From the NCBI GenBank assembly GCA_001800605.1, contig MGVS01000031.1, positions 28,238 to 64,382 on the forward strand: a stretch of DNA of 36,145 nt. The letters run 5' to 3'. Below the pieces are notes generated by a model. It ran no database searches, had not been told where the DNA came from, and worked only from the letters and a program-made list of their open reading frames with translations. The translations under genes were made by a program, and so were the position numbers. The stretch's first letter is position 1. Every line of letters starts with the position of its first letter. This DNA comes from Elusimicrobia bacterium RIFOXYD2_FULL_34_15. GTDB taxonomy: Bacteria; Elusimicrobiota; UBA8919. Positions 22,344-30,853 of this stretch are shown here, piece after piece.

Positions 22344-23381
22344 ATGAAGAAATCAAATGAAATTTTAAAATTATTAAAAGAAGGGCTGGTTATTCCTGCC
22401 CATCCATTAGCATTAAATAAAAACAGAAAATTAAACGAAAAAAGACAGAAAGCACTGACTCGCTATTATATTTCAGCAGGTGCCGGCGGTGTAGCTGTTG
22501 GTGTCCATACCACTCAATTTGAAATTCACGAAGAAAAAGTCGGGTTATATAAACCGGTGCTTGAATTAGCTTCTGTAACTGTAAATGAGTTTAACAGAAA
22601 ATTAATCAAAGTTGCAGGTATCTGCGGGAAAACAAAACAGGCGGTTTCTGAAGCAAATCTTGCCAACAACCTTGGGTATCATGCGGGTTTATTGTCACTA
22701 TCAGCATTTAAAAATGAAACAACCAATGAAATAATTGAACATTGCAAAAAAGTTGCGGAAATAATTCCTATTTTTGGATTTTACCTTCAGCCAAGTGTAG
22801 GCGGTAGAATACTTGATTTTAACTTTTGGACCCGTTTTTTACAAATACAAAATGTAATTGCAATAAAAATGGCGCCATTTAACAGATATCAGACAATAGA
22901 CGTAGTCCGTGCAGTAGCAGAAACAAATAGAACCGATATTGTTTTATATACCGGTAATGATGATAACATTGTAAATGACCTTATAACCACTTATGAGTTC
23001 AAAGGGAAAAAAATAAGAATTGTTGGCGGTTTATTGGGGCATTGGGCCTTTTGGACAAAAAAAGCAGTAGAACTTTTAAAAGAAACAAAAAGAGTCAAAA
23101 CATCCGATAAATTTATTCCTTCGAAATTAATTACAAAAGGCATTCAAATAACAGATTCAAATTCTACGGTATTTGATGTTGCTAATAAATTTAAAGGTTG
23201 TATTCCTGGAATTCACGAGATTTTAAGGCGTCAGGGTTTACTTTCAGGGCGATGGTGCTTAGATAAAAATTTAGATTTATCTCCCGGACAATCAAAAGAA
23301 ATTGACAGAGTATATAGTTCATATCCGCATCTAAATGATGATGAATTTGTTGCTGAACATCTTGATAGCTGGTTGAAATAA
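22344..23381 (+). CDS. DapA/N-acetylneuraminate-lyase superfamily protein
   Basis: 345 residues, TIM-barrel of the dihydrodipicolinate synthase family. The Schiff-base Lys is Lys175 in NVIAIKMAPFN, and Tyr147 in IFGFYLQPSVGG fits the conserved barrel Tyr. The N-terminus (LVIPAHPLALNKNRKLNEKR) and AGAGGVAVGVHTTQF differ from biosynthetic DapA, which usually has a GGT/S motif region and is about 290 residues. The C-terminus is longer by ~50 residues. A catabolic aldolase or dehydratase acting on a 2-keto acid is more likely than lysine biosynthesis. The ATG follows the epimerase stop codon directly, so the two are translated together. Family is sure; reaction unknown. Confidence 0.8.
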   Translation: MKKSNEILKLLKEGLVIPAHPLALNKNRKLNEKRQKALTRYYISAGAGGVAVGVHTTQFEIHEEKVGLYKPVLELASVTVNEFNRKLIKVAGICGKTKQAVSEANLANNLGYHAGLLSLSAFKNETTNEIIEHCKKVAEIIPIFGFYLQPSVGGRILDFNFWTRFLQIQNVIAIKMAPFNRYQTIDVVRAVAETNRTDIVLYTGNDDNIVNDLITTYEFKGKKIRIVGGLLGHWAFWTKKAVELLKETKRVKTSDKFIPSKLITKGIQITDSNSTVFDVANKFKGCIPGIHEILRRQGLLSGRWCLDKNLDLSPGQSKEIDRVYSSYPHLNDDEFVAEHLDSWLK

Positions 23382-23402
23382 TTTATTCTTATTCTATTTA
23401 AA

Positions 23403-23555
23403 AGGGACAGCGCCCAATATTTCAATATTCAATATTGATAAATTTAAAGAAATTTTAATGATATATTATTATTAAAAAATACAAAAATAACTGCAGAATA
23501 AATACCTTGTATATATCTAAGTAATTAGTGTAATAAATATATGGGCGCTGTCCCT
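23403..23555. mobile_element. MITE-like element with AGGGACAGCGCCCA terminal inverted repeats
   Basis: AGGGACAGCGCCCA (23403-23416) and its exact inverse TGGGCGCTGTCCCT (23542-23555) bound 153 bp of A+T-rich DNA without an ORF. Similar short-ended non-autonomous elements are common in repeat-rich genomes. It lies directly upstream of the ABC transporter operon, ending 21 bp before its start codon. Confidence 0.7.
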
Positions 23556-23576
23556 AATTAAATAAGGAGAAATATC

Positions 23577-24254
23577 GTGAGTATTATTGAAATTAAAGGA
23601 CTAAAAAAAGAATATCCTCTGGGTAGCACAACTGTATATGCTTTGCGGGGGATTGACTTACAAGTAAACGAGGGGGATTTTATGAGTATTATCGGACCCT
23701 CGGGTAGCGGAAAGACCACTCTTCTTAATGTTATAGGCTGTATTGATTTTGCTACAGAAGGAAGTGTTCAGGTAGGTGGAAGAGAAATAACTTCATTAAA
23801 AGATAAAGAGATAACTGATATAAGACTTAATAAAATAGGATTTATATTCCAGACATTCAATCTTATCCCCGTTCTTGATGTTATTGAAAATGTGGAGTTT
23901 CCTCTACTTTTAATGAAGAAACAATCGGTATCAGAAATAAGGAAACGGGCAGAAAAACTTATAGATGAGGTTGGTCTAACGGAATACGCAAAACACCGTC
24001 CTGCAGAGCTTTCTGGCGGCCAGCGTCAGCGAGTTGCTATTGCAAGGGCGCTTGTAACAAATCCCGATATAGTTCTTGCAGATGAACCGACCGCGAATCT
24101 TGACTCAGTAACCGGTGCACAGATTCTTGAGCTCATGAGGGTTATGAATCAAATAGAAAAAACAACATTTATTTTTTCTACACATGATGCAAATGTTTTG
24201 AAATATGCAAATAATATAACAAAAATTAAAGATGGTCTTATAGTCAGAGAATAA
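23577..24254 (+). CDS. ABC transporter ATPase, LolD/MacB type
   Basis: 225 residues with a GTG start and AAGGAG-type ribosome binding site 8 bases before it. Walker A GPSGSGKT (40-47), Q-loop FQTFN (91-95), signature LSGGQ (145-149), Walker B DIVLADEPT with Glu170, and the H-loop STHD are all intact. It belongs to the family driving FtsX-type permeases: lipoprotein release (LolCDE), MacB efflux or cell-division FtsE. Two FtsX-type permeases follow directly, then a LolA-like carrier and an outer-membrane barrel, favouring transport of a lipid or lipoprotein from the inner to the outer membrane. Energises the complex on the cytoplasmic face. Confidence 0.9.
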   Translation: MSIIEIKGLKKEYPLGSTTVYALRGIDLQVNEGDFMSIIGPSGSGKTTLLNVIGCIDFATEGSVQVGGREITSLKDKEITDIRLNKIGFIFQTFNLIPVLDVIENVEFPLLLMKKQSVSEIRKRAEKLIDEVGLTEYAKHRPAELSGGQRQRVAIARALVTNPDIVLADEPTANLDSVTGAQILELMRVMNQIEKTTFIFSTHDANVLKYANNITKIKDGLIVRE

Positions 24255-24264
24255 CGGAATTTGT

Positions 24265-25800
24265 ATGAATTTAATGTTTAAAATTGCATGGCGCAACATA
24301 CTTCGGCATAAAGGAAAAAGCATAGTTATCGGTATTATTTTGTTTATCGGAGCGTTTCTTATGACGATAGGAAACGGTATTATAAGCGGTATGAATGAGG
24401 GTATCAATAAAAATATAGTAAACACTTTTATGGGTGATTTAGTTTTGATATCCGATAAGCAAAAGACTGAAAACGTATTTTTTAATTTCATGGGCTCATC
24501 TGTAGAGCCCATCAATACATATAAGCAGATAAAAGAAGTTCTTAAAAATCAGGATTATGTGGAAAGATATTTGCCGGTCGGGAAAAACCTTGCGATGATA
24601 CTGAAAGAAGATGAAAACACGCCTAGTGTAGCATATCTACTAGGTGTCGATTTTACGCAATATCAAAAAATGTTTCCTAATAGTTTCAAAGTAATAGAAG
24701 GACGTCTATTAAATCCAGCAGAAAAAGGACTTCTAATGCCGACCCATGTTCGTGACGAACATGTATATACATCTTTAAATATATGGATTATCCCTGAAAA
24801 CAGCAAACTTGTAAAAGAAAATATGACAAAGGCAGCACTTGAAAATTTTCAGAATATTGCTATTTCTTCAAGTATTGTTCTTATGGGCATGGCAAGTAGT
24901 ATGAATTCGGCAACCGATGTCAGATTCGAAGTCAAAGGTATAATAAAATATAATGCGCTTAATACTATATTTGGTCATTTCTGCATTACTGATATAGAAT
25001 CTTACCGTGAATGTCTCGGTTATTTTTCTGCAACGGATTTAGCAGTAGAAATACCGATAGAAGAAAAAAAACTTTTAAATATGGAAAACTCCAATCTCGA
25101 TTCAATGTTCGGTTCAGAATCTCTAGTTGTTCCAAATATCCAAAATAAAGCAACTGAATTGAAAAAAGCCGACATATCATCGCAAAAAAAGCAAACGGAT
25201 ATTAATATTGAAAACGGTATTTATAATCTAGTTTTTATTAAGCTTAAAGAAGGGATTTCATATAAGACTGCAATAGCAAAACTCAATAATGTTCTTACTG
25301 AATCTAATACGGAAGTAAGAGCAATTACATGGAATAGAGCTTCGGGTCCTATCGGCAGTATGGCTATAATAATTAAAGGGGCATTGTTTGTTTTTGTAAC
25401 TGTGCTTTTTTGTGTAGCGGTTATAATTATTATTAATACGCTTACTATGGCAGCACTTGAAAGAACTTCTGAATTGGGAATGATGCGCGCTATTGGTGCA
25501 AGAAAATCGTTTATCGGCGGAATGTTTATCGGTGAGACAGCAATACTTTCCGCGGTCTTCGGCGGTGCGGGTATTATTGTAGGCGTAATAGTTGTCAAAC
25601 TTATACCGCTATTCAAAATAACTACTTCCAATGATATGGTTCAGCTGCTTTATGGCGGTGATATTTTTCGTCCTGTACTAATGATGCCGGATATAGGTCT
25701 AATATTGATACAGTTGATATTTGTAACAGTTATTGCAGCGTTATATCCGGTTGGTGTGGCAAGAAGTATTACACCGCTAGATGCGATAACAAGAGATTAA
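24265..25800 (+). CDS. FtsX/LolC-E-type ABC permease 1
   Basis: 511 residues. The N-terminal motif IAWRNILRHKGKS precedes transmembrane helix 1 (about 19-42). A large periplasmic MacB-type domain follows (about 45-365). Three C-terminal helices follow (about 369-395, 420-447 and 474-495), with the ERTSELGMMRAIGARKSFI motif between the first two, diagnostic of FtsX-domain permeases. It starts 10 bp after the ATPase gene and ends 3 bp before permease 2. The pair probably forms a heterodimer, as LolC and LolE do. Cargo is not evident from sequence. Confidence 0.88.
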   Translation: MNLMFKIAWRNILRHKGKSIVIGIILFIGAFLMTIGNGIISGMNEGINKNIVNTFMGDLVLISDKQKTENVFFNFMGSSVEPINTYKQIKEVLKNQDYVERYLPVGKNLAMILKEDENTPSVAYLLGVDFTQYQKMFPNSFKVIEGRLLNPAEKGLLMPTHVRDEHVYTSLNIWIIPENSKLVKENMTKAALENFQNIAISSSIVLMGMASSMNSATDVRFEVKGIIKYNALNTIFGHFCITDIESYRECLGYFSATDLAVEIPIEEKKLLNMENSNLDSMFGSESLVVPNIQNKATELKKADISSQKKQTDINIENGIYNLVFIKLKEGISYKTAIAKLNNVLTESNTEVRAITWNRASGPIGSMAIIIKGALFVFVTVLFCVAVIIIINTLTMAALERTSELGMMRAIGARKSFIGGMFIGETAILSAVFGGAGIIVGVIVVKLIPLFKITTSNDMVQLLYGGDIFRPVLMMPDIGLILIQLIFVTVIAALYPVGVARSITPLDAITRD

Positions 25801-25803
25801 AAT

Positions 25804-27567
25804 ATGAAACTATTAATAATGTTAAGTTTACGTAATCTATTTCGTCAAAAACGAAGAAATATACTTTTAGGAATAGCGATGGCTATGGGTGTAACTATTC
25901 TTGTCATTGCAAATTCATTTTCTCACGGTATTTCCGATATAATGTTTAATAAAATCATGCGTTGGGTAACGGGACAAGTTACAATTCGTTTCAATGAAAA
26001 AGGCAGAATATCCAGAGAATTGTTCCGCGATAAAGACCGTATAATGACAATAGTTAAAAGTGAACCCGGTGTTGAAGAAGCTGATGAAGGTGTAGGAATG
26101 TTCATGCGCGCTATCGGAAACGGGAAATCTGACAATATAATACTTGTCGGGGTGAATACAAAACAGGGTATAAGCGAAAAAACCAGAAAAGAAGTTGAGG
26201 AAGCATTCAGATTAATTGAAGGTACTTGGAAAGATCTGGAAAACCCGGCTATAGAAAATCCAGTTATAGTTTCTGAAGAAAAAGCGCGATATTTAAATGT
26301 AAAGAAAAACGACGTTATCCGTGTGCGTTTCCGGAACATGTTTGGTCAGGACCAGGCGGCGCGGCTTACAATTGTCGGTATTATGAAAAATGACAATATT
26401 TTCATGCAGCCGGTTATTTTTCTTGAACTTGATAAAGCAAAGGAAATATTGGCTTACCGTCCATACGAAACCGGAAGCATAAGCATTACCTTGAAAAATC
26501 CGCAGAAAAATGCGCGGATGCTTGCTGACAGGATTCATGACCGTTTAAAACCCGGGCTTGCGGTTATTCACGCAACAATAACGCACGGAAATAAACAGAT
26601 GGACGCGACTATATTCGGATACAAAAGTGACGATGAAACAAAGAAAAAACTTTTTAAAATGCTTAAATTCACTGATGGAACTCTTGAAAATGTTTTAACA
26701 AAAGATGGTGTCATCATTTCTCAACCGCTTGCAAATATTTTAGATGTTTTACCCGGCGATAACATAGAGGTAAGGTACGACAACAAATTTGAAAATAAAC
26801 AGACCATACTAACATATAAAGTAAATGCAATTTTTAACCCAAGCGACGGTTTAAGTGATAGTACAATTCTTGTAAATGATGAAAAATTTTATGATACCTA
26901 TTACGAGAATCTGCCTAAAAGTTATACTTTATACCCATCGGTATTGGTTCCCAAGGAGAATGACCCTTGGTATCCAATTCTTGCTCCAGAATGGATACTT
27001 TTAAAAAGGACATTAAATACTGACGAAGCAGTAGAAAAATACAGGGAATTAGGAAGAAAAAAGTGGAAGGGTACAGTCGTGGATGTAGCAACTATGTATG
27101 AGACCGCAAGTGATATATTGAAACTTGAAGGCGTGTTAAAACTGATAACGCTATCTGCTGTAATGGTTTTGTTTTTTATAATACTTTTAGGTGTTGTAAA
27201 TACTTTGCGAATGACTATCCGCGAACGCACCCGCGAAATTGGTACGGTGCGTGCTATCGGCATGCAAAAAAACGATGTAAGAAACACATTCATACTTGAA
27301 ACTTTCTTCCTGACGCTATTTGCATCAATTACCGGCACATTAATCGGATTTGGCGGGATTTGGTTTCTTTCCAGATTAACAATAAATATGCAGGACAATC
27401 CGTTAGGGATGCTGCTTGTAAACGGCCATCTTTATTTTCTGCCGACGGTAGCAGGTATAGCAGGTAATATATTGCTGATAATTGTAATTGCGGTAGTAAC
27501 CGCCTATTTTCCTGCAAGACGTGCGGCGAATCTATCGCCGGCAAAGGCACTTGGACATTTTGAGTAA
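25804..27567 (+). CDS. FtsX/LolC-E-type ABC permease 2
   Basis: 587 residues. Begins with LSLRNLFRQKRRN and helix 1 (about 19-40). The periplasmic domain is larger than in permease 1 (about 41-447). Three C-terminal helices carry the RERTREIGTVRAIGMQKNDV motif and end with AYFPARRAANLSPAKALGHFE, typical of this family. It is linked to permease 1 by 3 bp. The extra periplasmic mass may contact the LolA-like protein encoded downstream, by analogy with LolC and LolA. Confidence 0.88.
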   Translation: MKLLIMLSLRNLFRQKRRNILLGIAMAMGVTILVIANSFSHGISDIMFNKIMRWVTGQVTIRFNEKGRISRELFRDKDRIMTIVKSEPGVEEADEGVGMFMRAIGNGKSDNIILVGVNTKQGISEKTRKEVEEAFRLIEGTWKDLENPAIENPVIVSEEKARYLNVKKNDVIRVRFRNMFGQDQAARLTIVGIMKNDNIFMQPVIFLELDKAKEILAYRPYETGSISITLKNPQKNARMLADRIHDRLKPGLAVIHATITHGNKQMDATIFGYKSDDETKKKLFKMLKFTDGTLENVLTKDGVIISQPLANILDVLPGDNIEVRYDNKFENKQTILTYKVNAIFNPSDGLSDSTILVNDEKFYDTYYENLPKSYTLYPSVLVPKENDPWYPILAPEWILLKRTLNTDEAVEKYRELGRKKWKGTVVDVATMYETASDILKLEGVLKLITLSAVMVLFFIILLGVVNTLRMTIRERTREIGTVRAIGMQKNDVRNTFILETFFLTLFASITGTLIGFGGIWFLSRLTINMQDNPLGMLLVNGHLYFLPTVAGIAGNILLIIVIAVVTAYFPARRAANLSPAKALGHFE

Positions 27568-27593
27568 AAACATCCTTTAGGAAAAGGATGTTT
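27568..27593 (+). terminator. Perfect 11 bp hairpin after permease 2
   Basis: AAACATCCTTT (27568-27578) and AAAGGATGTTT (27583-27593) pair perfectly over an AGGA loop. No long T-run follows, so it may be an attenuator, an mRNA-stabilising structure or a terminator. Confidence 0.5.
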
Positions 27594-27683
27594 GATTACA
27601 CAGATTGGAAAATAGATTGCACAGATTAGAGCCCAACCCTTTTAATTGAATCCCTGCCTGTCGGCAGGCAGGTGTGTAATCAG
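27593..27683. repeat. Dispersed-type repeats before the LolA-like gene
   Basis: TGATTACACAGATT near 27593 is inverted as GTGTAATCAGATTC near 27671. Between them lie GATTGCACAGATTAGAG and the hairpin CCTGCC-TGTC-GGCAGG. This has the look of noncoding repeat clutter within the operon. Confidence 0.55.
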
Positions 27684-27703
27684 ATTCTATAAGGAGTTTA
27701 ACT

Positions 27704-28468
27704 TTGAAAAAAAATATTTTTATTTTATTTGTTATTTTAGTGTTTCCAATGATGGTTTTTGCTGAAAGCCGCGTAATTCCTATTCTTGAAAGCATCGACA
27801 AAAATTATAAAATCAAAACTGATGCAAATGCGAACGTAGTAATGACTCAGCAAAAAAAAGATGAAGGCACAAAAATAATTGAGATGGCATATTACCGCAG
27901 AGATTCCGACGATTCATTTCTTATTGTTATGAAATCGCCGGAAAACGAAAAAGGGAACGGATACCTGCGTGTAGGCGATAATTTTTGGATGTACCGCATA
28001 AACACAAGGACATTCCAGCATATAAACCGCGACGAAAGCATCGGGGGAACTGATGCGCATAGCGGAGATTTTGAAACCCGGAAATTAACAGAACTTTACG
28101 GACCCGTACTTGATGTCAACAGCAAAGAGAAAATTTCAGAAGAAATGCTAGGGCAAGTGCCTGTAAATAAATTTGAGGTAAAAGCAAAAGTTAATGATGT
28201 TGATTATCCGAAAAAAATCTACTGGACCCGTAGGGATAATAACCTTGTACTTAAAGAAGAATCCTATTCGCTTTCCGGAACATTAATGCAGACGGCATAT
28301 TTTCTAAAATTTACTATAATTGACGAAAGATATGTGCCGGTTAAGCATATTTATATTGATGAATTTGAAAAAGGCAACAAAACAATAGTGGAAATATCCA
28401 ACATTTCCACTAAAAAGCTTGACGATAAAATATTTACAAAGGCATATCTAGAGAATTTAAGTAAATAA
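27704..28468 (+). CDS. LolA-like outer-membrane lipoprotein-sorting protein
   Basis: 254 residues. TTG start supported by AAGGAG 7 bases upstream. Signal peptide 1-22 (ILFVILVFPMMVFAES). The mature part matches the LolA-like family found with export systems, including the stretch SPENEKGNGYLRVGDNFWMY and the motif GTDAHSGDFETRKL. LolA-fold proteins carry lipidated proteins or lipids across the periplasm in a hydrophobic half-barrel. Its place between an FtsX-type ABC exporter and an outer-membrane barrel gives a complete inner-membrane, periplasm, outer-membrane route. No lipobox Cys is seen in the signal peptide. Family confident; cargo unknown. Confidence 0.85.
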   Translation: MKKNIFILFVILVFPMMVFAESRVIPILESIDKNYKIKTDANANVVMTQQKKDEGTKIIEMAYYRRDSDDSFLIVMKSPENEKGNGYLRVGDNFWMYRINTRTFQHINRDESIGGTDAHSGDFETRKLTELYGPVLDVNSKEKISEEMLGQVPVNKFEVKAKVNDVDYPKKIYWTRRDNNLVLKEESYSLSGTLMQTAYFLKFTIIDERYVPVKHIYIDEFEKGNKTIVEISNISTKKLDDKIFTKAYLENLSK

Positions 28469-28473
28469 CTTGA

Positions 28474-28623
28474 GATTGCCGCACCCCTCGATAAACTCGG
28501 GGTTCGCAATGACGGCAAAGTGTTGTCATTGCCAGGAAGGTCGCCACAGCGACCGACGAAGCAATCCCGAAGGTTGCGAGCATTAACGCCTGCCCACCTA
28601 CGATTAAGTGGTGGGAAGCAATC
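28474..28623 (+). repeat. Dispersed GATTGCCGCACCCCTCG repeat, copy 1 (lacks inner insert)
   Basis: Begins GATTGCCGCACCCCTCGATA and runs through TCATTGC/GGAAGGTCGCC and GACGAAGCAATC to GTGGTGGGAAGCAATC. Compared with the copies at 29995 and 30504 it lacks the segment between CCTACGAT and AAGTGGTGGG. It fills the gap before the barrel gene. Confidence 0.85.
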
Positions 28624-28646
28624 GCTGTTATGTGACTTGAAATAAC

Positions 28647-29927
28647 ATGAAAAAATTATTAACGCTATCTATTCTTTTTGTAATTTTGTCAGCGGGAACC
28701 GGCTTTTCGGCAGAAGAAATAAATGAAAACGAAATGTTTTCTAATACTAATGTGATTACTCAGGAAGCCAATACAACACCGCAAGCCGAAGAAAAAAAAT
28801 CAATCGGATTTTCCGGAGAGCTCACTAGTGTAACGGAAGATATAGGAATAAGCACATCCACAAAAGATTTTTTAAATTCGTACATCCTTAGTAATATATT
28901 TCTCGATGTTAGGATGAAAAATGACATAAAAGCTTTTGCTAACCTTGAAACAAACTATCAGCCAAAATCAAGAACTACCGAATTTAATCTGCGCGAACTT
29001 TTCTTTGATTTTAATTTTGACCGTCACGTATATCTGCGAACCGGAAAACAGGTTCTCCATTGGGGTCGCTGCTATTTATGGAATCCTACAGATTTAATCA
29101 ATATAGAAAAGAAACCCTTTATACGTAAAATAGGTTACCGTGAAGGTGCATATGGTATGAAACTACACGTACCGTTCGGTACAAAGTATAATATATACGG
29201 ATTTCTCGATACCGGTAACGCTCCATCACCTGAAAATTTAGGCGGAGCACTGAAATATGAATTCCTCACCGGTAAAACAGAAATGGCATTTTCCGGCTGG
29301 GCAAAGAAAACATACAATCCGGTTTTTGGATATGATTTTTCCAGCCGGATAAGCGACATAGATATATTAGGAGAGTTTAGCATTTCAAAAGGCGACAACG
29401 TAAATCGAATCAGAGAAAATCAGGGGACACTTGAGATATTCAGAAATAATAAGGACTGGGCACCGCGTTCAAGTATTAATTTTTCTAAAGGATTCAGAAT
29501 AGGGAATTTCAACGACCGTCTTACTGTATCAACCGAATTTTTTTATAACCAACCGGGATATAAAGAAAACATTTTTAAAGATAATAACATCTACCAATTT
29601 AGTGCACCAACAATTTTAAGCAGCGGAACAAAAATGGAATTTTTATTATTGAACAACCTATATGATCCAAATTATCTTTCACGTTATTATAGTGCTATTT
29701 TTACCACACTAAGCAGATTTGTAATAAGTGACATGAATTTGAATATGAATTATATTCTTAATATAGATGATGGTTCAGGTATATTATCAACAGGAGTTAC
29801 CTACAAGAATATCAACGATTTATCTGCCGGATTCCTTGTCAATACTTTCCTTGGTGAAGAAAATGGTGAATACACGTTTTCGAACCTCAAATACGACTTA
29901 CAATTAACAGCCGGTATCTCTTTTTAA
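28647..29927 (+). CDS. Outer-membrane beta-barrel protein of the export cassette
   Basis: 426 residues with a signal peptide (1-22, ending GFSAEE). The mature part shows alternating amphipathic strands with aromatic girdles and ends in a C-terminal aromatic residue (LTAGISF), as outer-membrane barrels do. A characteristic stretch is RTGKQVLHWGRCYLWNPTDL, similar to porin-like proteins (DUF1302-type) that accompany LolA-like proteins in lipid export clusters. It lies downstream of the ABC/FtsX/LolA genes and probably receives or displays their cargo. An alternative is a substrate-specific porin. Exact family membership is a moderate-confidence call. Confidence 0.7.
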   Translation: MKKLLTLSILFVILSAGTGFSAEEINENEMFSNTNVITQEANTTPQAEEKKSIGFSGELTSVTEDIGISTSTKDFLNSYILSNIFLDVRMKNDIKAFANLETNYQPKSRTTEFNLRELFFDFNFDRHVYLRTGKQVLHWGRCYLWNPTDLINIEKKPFIRKIGYREGAYGMKLHVPFGTKYNIYGFLDTGNAPSPENLGGALKYEFLTGKTEMAFSGWAKKTYNPVFGYDFSSRISDIDILGEFSISKGDNVNRIRENQGTLEIFRNNKDWAPRSSINFSKGFRIGNFNDRLTVSTEFFYNQPGYKENIFKDNNIYQFSAPTILSSGTKMEFLLLNNLYDPNYLSRYYSAIFTTLSRFVISDMNLNMNYILNIDDGSGILSTGVTYKNINDLSAGFLVNTFLGEENGEYTFSNLKYDLQLTAGISF

Positions 29928-29994
29928 GCAATAAACTCACTTGTTGTAATTTAAAAAAAAATTATTATAATTGTATTTTAAAGCAATCTCATGG

Positions 29995-30199
29995 GATTGC
30001 CGCACCCCTCGATAAACTCGGGGTTCGCAATGACGGCCTGTTGTGTCATTGCGAGGAAGGTCGCCTTGGCGACCAACGAAGCAATCCCGAGGGTTGTGAG
30101 CATTATCGCCTGCCCACCTACGATTTCTTGTCCGCCCCCACCACTGAACCGTTGGTGGGCAAGAAAGTTTCAGTGGCGGAAGTGGTGGGAAGCAATCTC
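29995..30199 (+). repeat. 205 bp direct repeat, copy 2 (left flank of GIY-YIG ORF)
   Basis: Runs from GATTGCCGCACCCC to GGAAGCAATCTC. It differs from copy 3 at about eight of 205 positions by eye. It includes a nested palindromic segment (TTGTCCGCCCCCACCACTGA ... TCAGTGGCGG) absent from copy 1. Confidence 0.9.
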
Positions 30200-30215
30200 G
30201 AACTTACGAAGACTT

Positions 30216-30503
30216 ATGCAAAAATCCTATGCGATTTATATAATGACAAATACAAGTAACAATGTTCTTTATACAGGAGTAACAAGTAATTTAAAAAAGC
30301 GTATATACGAACATAAAAATAAAATAGTAAAAGGATTTACTGAAAAATATAATATAGATAAACTTGTTTATTATGAAATTTTCGATAGTTCTTTAAATGC
30401 AATAATAAGGGAGAAACAGATAAAGGCAGGTTCAAGAAGTAGAAAAATTAAACTAATCGAAGATATGAATAAAAATTGGAAAGATTTATATTGTGAATTA
30501 TAA
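30216..30503 (+). CDS. Small GIY-YIG nuclease between 205 bp direct repeats
   Basis: 95 residues from ATG 30216; the frame is open further upstream only through repeat sequence. Motifs: IYI (7-9), YTG (19-21), Arg29 in LKKRIYEHK, and Glu66 in IIREKQIKAGSRSRK. The conserved catalytic Arg and Glu are present. Only modest similarity to the GIY-YIG ORF at 20458, so not a recent duplicate. It occupies the 304 bp between repeat copies 2 and 3; its TAA ends at the base before copy 3 begins. No strong ribosome binding site. Possibly a nuclease linked to mobility or turnover of the repeat, by analogy with selfish GIY-YIG genes. Domain call is sure; role is inferred. Confidence 0.88.
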   Translation: MQKSYAIYIMTNTSNNVLYTGVTSNLKKRIYEHKNKIVKGFTEKYNIDKLVYYEIFDSSLNAIIREKQIKAGSRSRKIKLIEDMNKNWKDLYCEL

Positions 30504-30708
30504 GATTGCCGCACCCCTCGATAAACTCGGGGTTCGCAATGACGGCCTGTTGTGTCATTGCGAGGAAGGTCGCCACAGCGACCGACGAAGCAATCCCGAA
30601 GGTTGCGAGCATTAACGCCTGCCTACCTACGATTTCTTGTCCGCCCCCACCACTGAACCGTTGGTGGGCAAGAAAGTTTCAGTGGCGGAAGTGGTGGGAA
30701 GCAATCTC
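30504..30708 (+). repeat. 205 bp direct repeat, copy 3 (right flank of GIY-YIG ORF)
   Basis: Same length and ends as copy 2, in the same orientation, starting on the base after the nuclease stop codon. Contains the same nested palindromic insert. Confidence 0.9.
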
Positions 30709-30790
30709 ATCTATAACAAGCTCGGAACAGGCTCCGCAATCTAATGGGATTGCCGCACCCCTCGATAAACTCGGGGTTCGCAATGACGGC
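30709..30790 (+). repeat. Truncated fourth copy of the GATTGCCGC repeat and spacer
   Basis: 30748-30790 repeats the first ~43 bases (GATTGCCGCACCCCTCG to CAATGACGGC). The spacer 30709-30747 carries AGCTCGGAACAGGCTCCGCA. Together with copy 3 this explains the 350 bp without a real gene before 30854. Confidence 0.8.
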
Positions 30791-30853
30791 AAATACGACT
30801 TTTAAACTCTCTATAAAAAATGAAACTATTATAATAAAAAGGGCATCTAAACT

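Noticed and set aside
22344-23381. Lysine-biosynthesis DapA
   Set aside because: The Schiff-base Lys is present, but the protein is longer and its N-terminal and substrate-region motifs differ from biosynthetic DapA, and the neighbour is an epimerase-like gene rather than a lysine-pathway gene.
29991-30503. Longer reading frame upstream of the second GIY-YIG gene, and the overlapping frames at 30041-30259 and 30506-30805
   Set aside because: These translate the dispersed GATTGCCGC repeat (peptides such as CHCEEGRLGDQRSNPEG are typical of repeat-derived false ORFs). Only the part from ATG 30216 encodes a recognisable domain.
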